From Cyanobacteria bacterium HKST-UBA02 (lineage in GTDB: Bacteria > Cyanobacteriota > Vampirovibrionia > Obscuribacterales > Obscuribacteraceae), in NCBI GenBank assembly GCA_020431945.1, contig JAGQHH010000066.1:1-33296 (forward strand): a stretch of 33,296 nt of DNA. The letters are read 5' to 3'. Made by a program: the position numbers and the translations under genes. The notes under the pieces were generated by a model that was not told where the DNA came from, ran no database searches, and worked only from the letters and a program-made list of their open reading frames with translations. Below, piece by piece: positions 31,909 through 33,296 of this stretch (position 1 is its first letter; every line of letters starts with the position of its first letter).

Positions 31909-32847
31909 ATGAATCGTCTTGTCGGAGGCGCTCTGAGGCCTATGCACGTCGTCGTCTTAAATAGAATCCTGGCTCTCTGTCTTTTGCTGCTGGGATTCAC
32001 GACAATCAATCAGGTTGCCGAAGCCGGTGAGACCAGGCTGAAGAGACCGACGGTGCTATACGGGGCGGCGGAGCGGATCGATCAGGTTCAACTTATGAAT
32101 GCCAGTGTCGACTCTCTCTTTCCCGAAGCGAAAACACCGCCGCCGCCGCTTTCCGGATCCCTCGTCAAAACCGGCTTCGAGCAGCTCGCCAATCGCGATC
32201 TGGTTGTCTTCGTGGACAAGTCATTCTCGATGAATACGAGAGACTGCCCGCACACCGCCGGAGAGATTCCAGTCAACGATCGCTCCCCGGGATTTCTGGG
32301 CAAGAATCCAGGTTCCATCAGTCGCTGGCGCTGGACGGCCGGTCAGACCATGAGTCTTTCTCGCGAGCTGGCGGCGGTCAAGCCCGAAGGCTTCAGACTC
32401 ATTCTTTTCAATGACTGGCGTACTATCTATGACAATGTCAAACCGGCAGACATTCCGGCAATTTTCATGAGCACCAAAGTTGGTGGCAGCGAGAACACTG
32501 TCGTTTTTCTCGCCGAGCAGCTCAATCAGTACATGGCTCGTAAGAGTCAGGATCCCAAAGGGACCCGCCCACTGGCTGTGGTCATTCTCACCGATGGGCT
32601 TCCGGATGATCGTGCCAATCTGCCGGCGGTTCTCATTCAGGCCGCCAATCAGATGGCTTCACCGGAGGACATAAAGGTCCTCTTCATTCAGGTAGGACAG
32701 TCGGACAAAGGCGGCGATTTTCTAGCCGACCTGGACGACAATCTTGTGAGCAAGGGAGCCAGGTTCGACATAGTCGATCACCGTTCCTTCGACGAAGTGG
32801 TCCGCTCCGGAGTCGGTCAGGCTGTTCTCCAGGCTATCAGAGAATAA
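31909..32847 (+). CDS. Exported von Willebrand factor A-domain protein
   Basis: This 312-residue protein has a hydrophobic signal segment (about residues 13-38, ending AEAG) and a vWA domain (about 96-310). The metal-ion-dependent adhesion site is complete in its first part: DKSFS (D103, S105, S107), with a later VVILTDGLPDD aspartate. Such domains mediate divalent-metal-dependent protein binding; here the site is extracytoplasmic. There is no enzymatic domain or C-terminal anchor. ATG 31909 gives a 12-residue lead before the signal peptide; ATG 31942 gives a standard signal peptide and is a credible alternative. It ends two bases from a convergent gene. Confidence 0.82.
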   Translation: MNRLVGGALRPMHVVVLNRILALCLLLLGFTTINQVAEAGETRLKRPTVLYGAAERIDQVQLMNASVDSLFPEAKTPPPPLSGSLVKTGFEQLANRDLVVFVDKSFSMNTRDCPHTAGEIPVNDRSPGFLGKNPGSISRWRWTAGQTMSLSRELAAVKPEGFRLILFNDWRTIYDNVKPADIPAIFMSTKVGGSENTVVFLAEQLNQYMARKSQDPKGTRPLAVVILTDGLPDDRANLPAVLIQAANQMASPEDIKVLFIQVGQSDKGGDFLADLDDNLVSKGARFDIVDHRSFDEVVRSGVGQAVLQAIRE

Positions 32848-32849
32848 CC

Positions 32850-33296
32850 TCAGTCTTGAGACCATCCCTGGGGCTGGTCAGCTGTTTGACTGGTAGCCTG
32901 GCTTTCCTGATTGATTTGAGAATTTACTTGCGGAGCCTGCGGAGAATTTACTTGCGGAGCCTGCGGAGCATTTACTTGAGGTGCCTGCGGAGCATTTACT
33001 TGAGAAGTATTTGTTTGAGAATTACTTGTTTGAGTTCCGGGGCGGTGCACACCTTTGCCGATGTTCTTGATGCCTCTTCCGAGCTTCTCTGCACCATGTA
33101 GAGCGCCGGTGCCCAGTGCTTCGGCTCCTTTGACGGCTCCCTGACCGACTCTTTCGGCACCCCTTCCCAGGGCGCTGCCGCCGGCTTTAGCACCGGCGCC
33201 GACCTTCTCAACGCCCACTTTGGCGCCCTTGCCGATTGCCTCGACGCCTTTGACAGCACCGCCACCGACTTTCTCGGCGCCTTTGACGGCACCGCC
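32850..33296 (-). CDS. Gly/Ala-rich 11-residue-repeat protein, 5' end outside window
   Basis: The minus-strand frame is open to the window edge, so the N-terminus is missing. The visible 148 residues fall into two parts. The first is a run of about seven 11-residue units of the form G-G-A-V-K-G-A-E-K-V-G, with Gly at fixed positions, Lys/Glu alternation and V/I/L near the end: an amphipathic helix pattern recalling synuclein or LEA-type 11-mers, or a glycine zipper. The second is a Gln/Asn/Pro/Ser-rich tail containing three QVNAPQAP-type octapeptides encoded by 24-bp tandem repeats. I do not recognise a family; lipid or membrane association is inferred from the repeat alone. Confidence 0.7.
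   Translation of the reverse strand, partial: GGAVKGAEKVGGGAVKGVEAIGKGAKVGVEKVGAGAKAGGSALGRGAERVGQGAVKGAEALGTGALHGAEKLGRGIKNIGKGVHRPGTQTSNSQTNTSQVNAPQAPQVNAPQAPQVNSPQAPQVNSQINQESQATSQTADQPQGWSQD
32921..33007. repeat. 24-bp tandem repeat encoding Pro/Gln octapeptides
   Basis: Two identical 24-base units (32921-32944 and 32945-32968), a third with three changes (32969-32992) and a partial fourth lie inside the last gene and keep its frame. Each encodes eight residues, read on the minus strand as QVNAPQAP or QVNSPQAP. Copy number could vary between strains by slippage. Confidence 0.85.

Noticed and set aside
32921..33007. CRISPR-like array of 24-bp repeats
   Set aside because: The units are directly contiguous without spacers, keep the reading frame and encode a protein repeat.

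Overview
This 33.3 kb window is gene-dense and moderately GC-rich, and looks like a chromosomal piece of a diderm bacterium. It encodes 31 supported coding sequences, two of them cut by the window edges. No gene-free stretch exceeds about 215 bp, and no RNA gene, insertion sequence or CRISPR array was seen. Lipid A synthesis (LpxB beside an MsbA-like exporter), a menaquinone or ubiquinone methyltransferase, a eukaryote-like Ser/Thr kinase with leucine-rich repeats and many exported proteins fit a free-living diderm. A putative SOS operator whose core (TAC-N4-GTA) matches the cyanobacterial LexA box makes a non-photosynthetic cyanobacterial relative such as Vampirovibrionia/Obscuribacterales a reasonable guess. 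No 16S or marker gene in the window proves this.

Left part (1-14 kb), all on the + strand: the end of a degenerate GGDEF protein; an exported amidohydrolase; imuA and imuB; an EamA transporter; two cell-wall enzymes (an amidase_3 and an RlpA-like protein) that share an unusual N-terminal region; a TPR protein; a transmembrane Ser/Thr kinase; and dnaE2. ImuA, ImuB and DnaE2 form the damage-inducible mutasome. Here it is split into two loci about 6 kb apart, and both promoters carry the same palindrome, CATAC-N4-GTATG.

Middle part (14-21.7 kb): a small exported protein (-), an S4 RNA-binding protein (+), a TPMT-like methyltransferase (+) and a small basic orphan (+). A tight three-gene minus-strand operon follows, coding for a Tat-exported FAD oxidoreductase, an exported CPAC redoxin and a PDZ-CAP protein. 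Divergent from it is a pair encoding an acyl-CoA carboxylase carboxyltransferase subunit and a hotdog thioesterase.

Right part (21.7-33.3 kb): a minus-strand envelope operon, secG-ubiE-lpxB-ABC exporter-PH-like membrane protein. Then come a soluble multi-PAS histidine kinase (+), ruvX (-), sixA (+), an ADP-ribosylglycohydrolase (+), an exported thioredoxin-like protein (+), an exported von Willebrand A protein (+) and a Gly-rich 11-residue-repeat protein (-) that runs off the end.

Many minus-strand ORFs longer than 300 codons lie opposite real genes here. They are codon-bias shadows and were left out.
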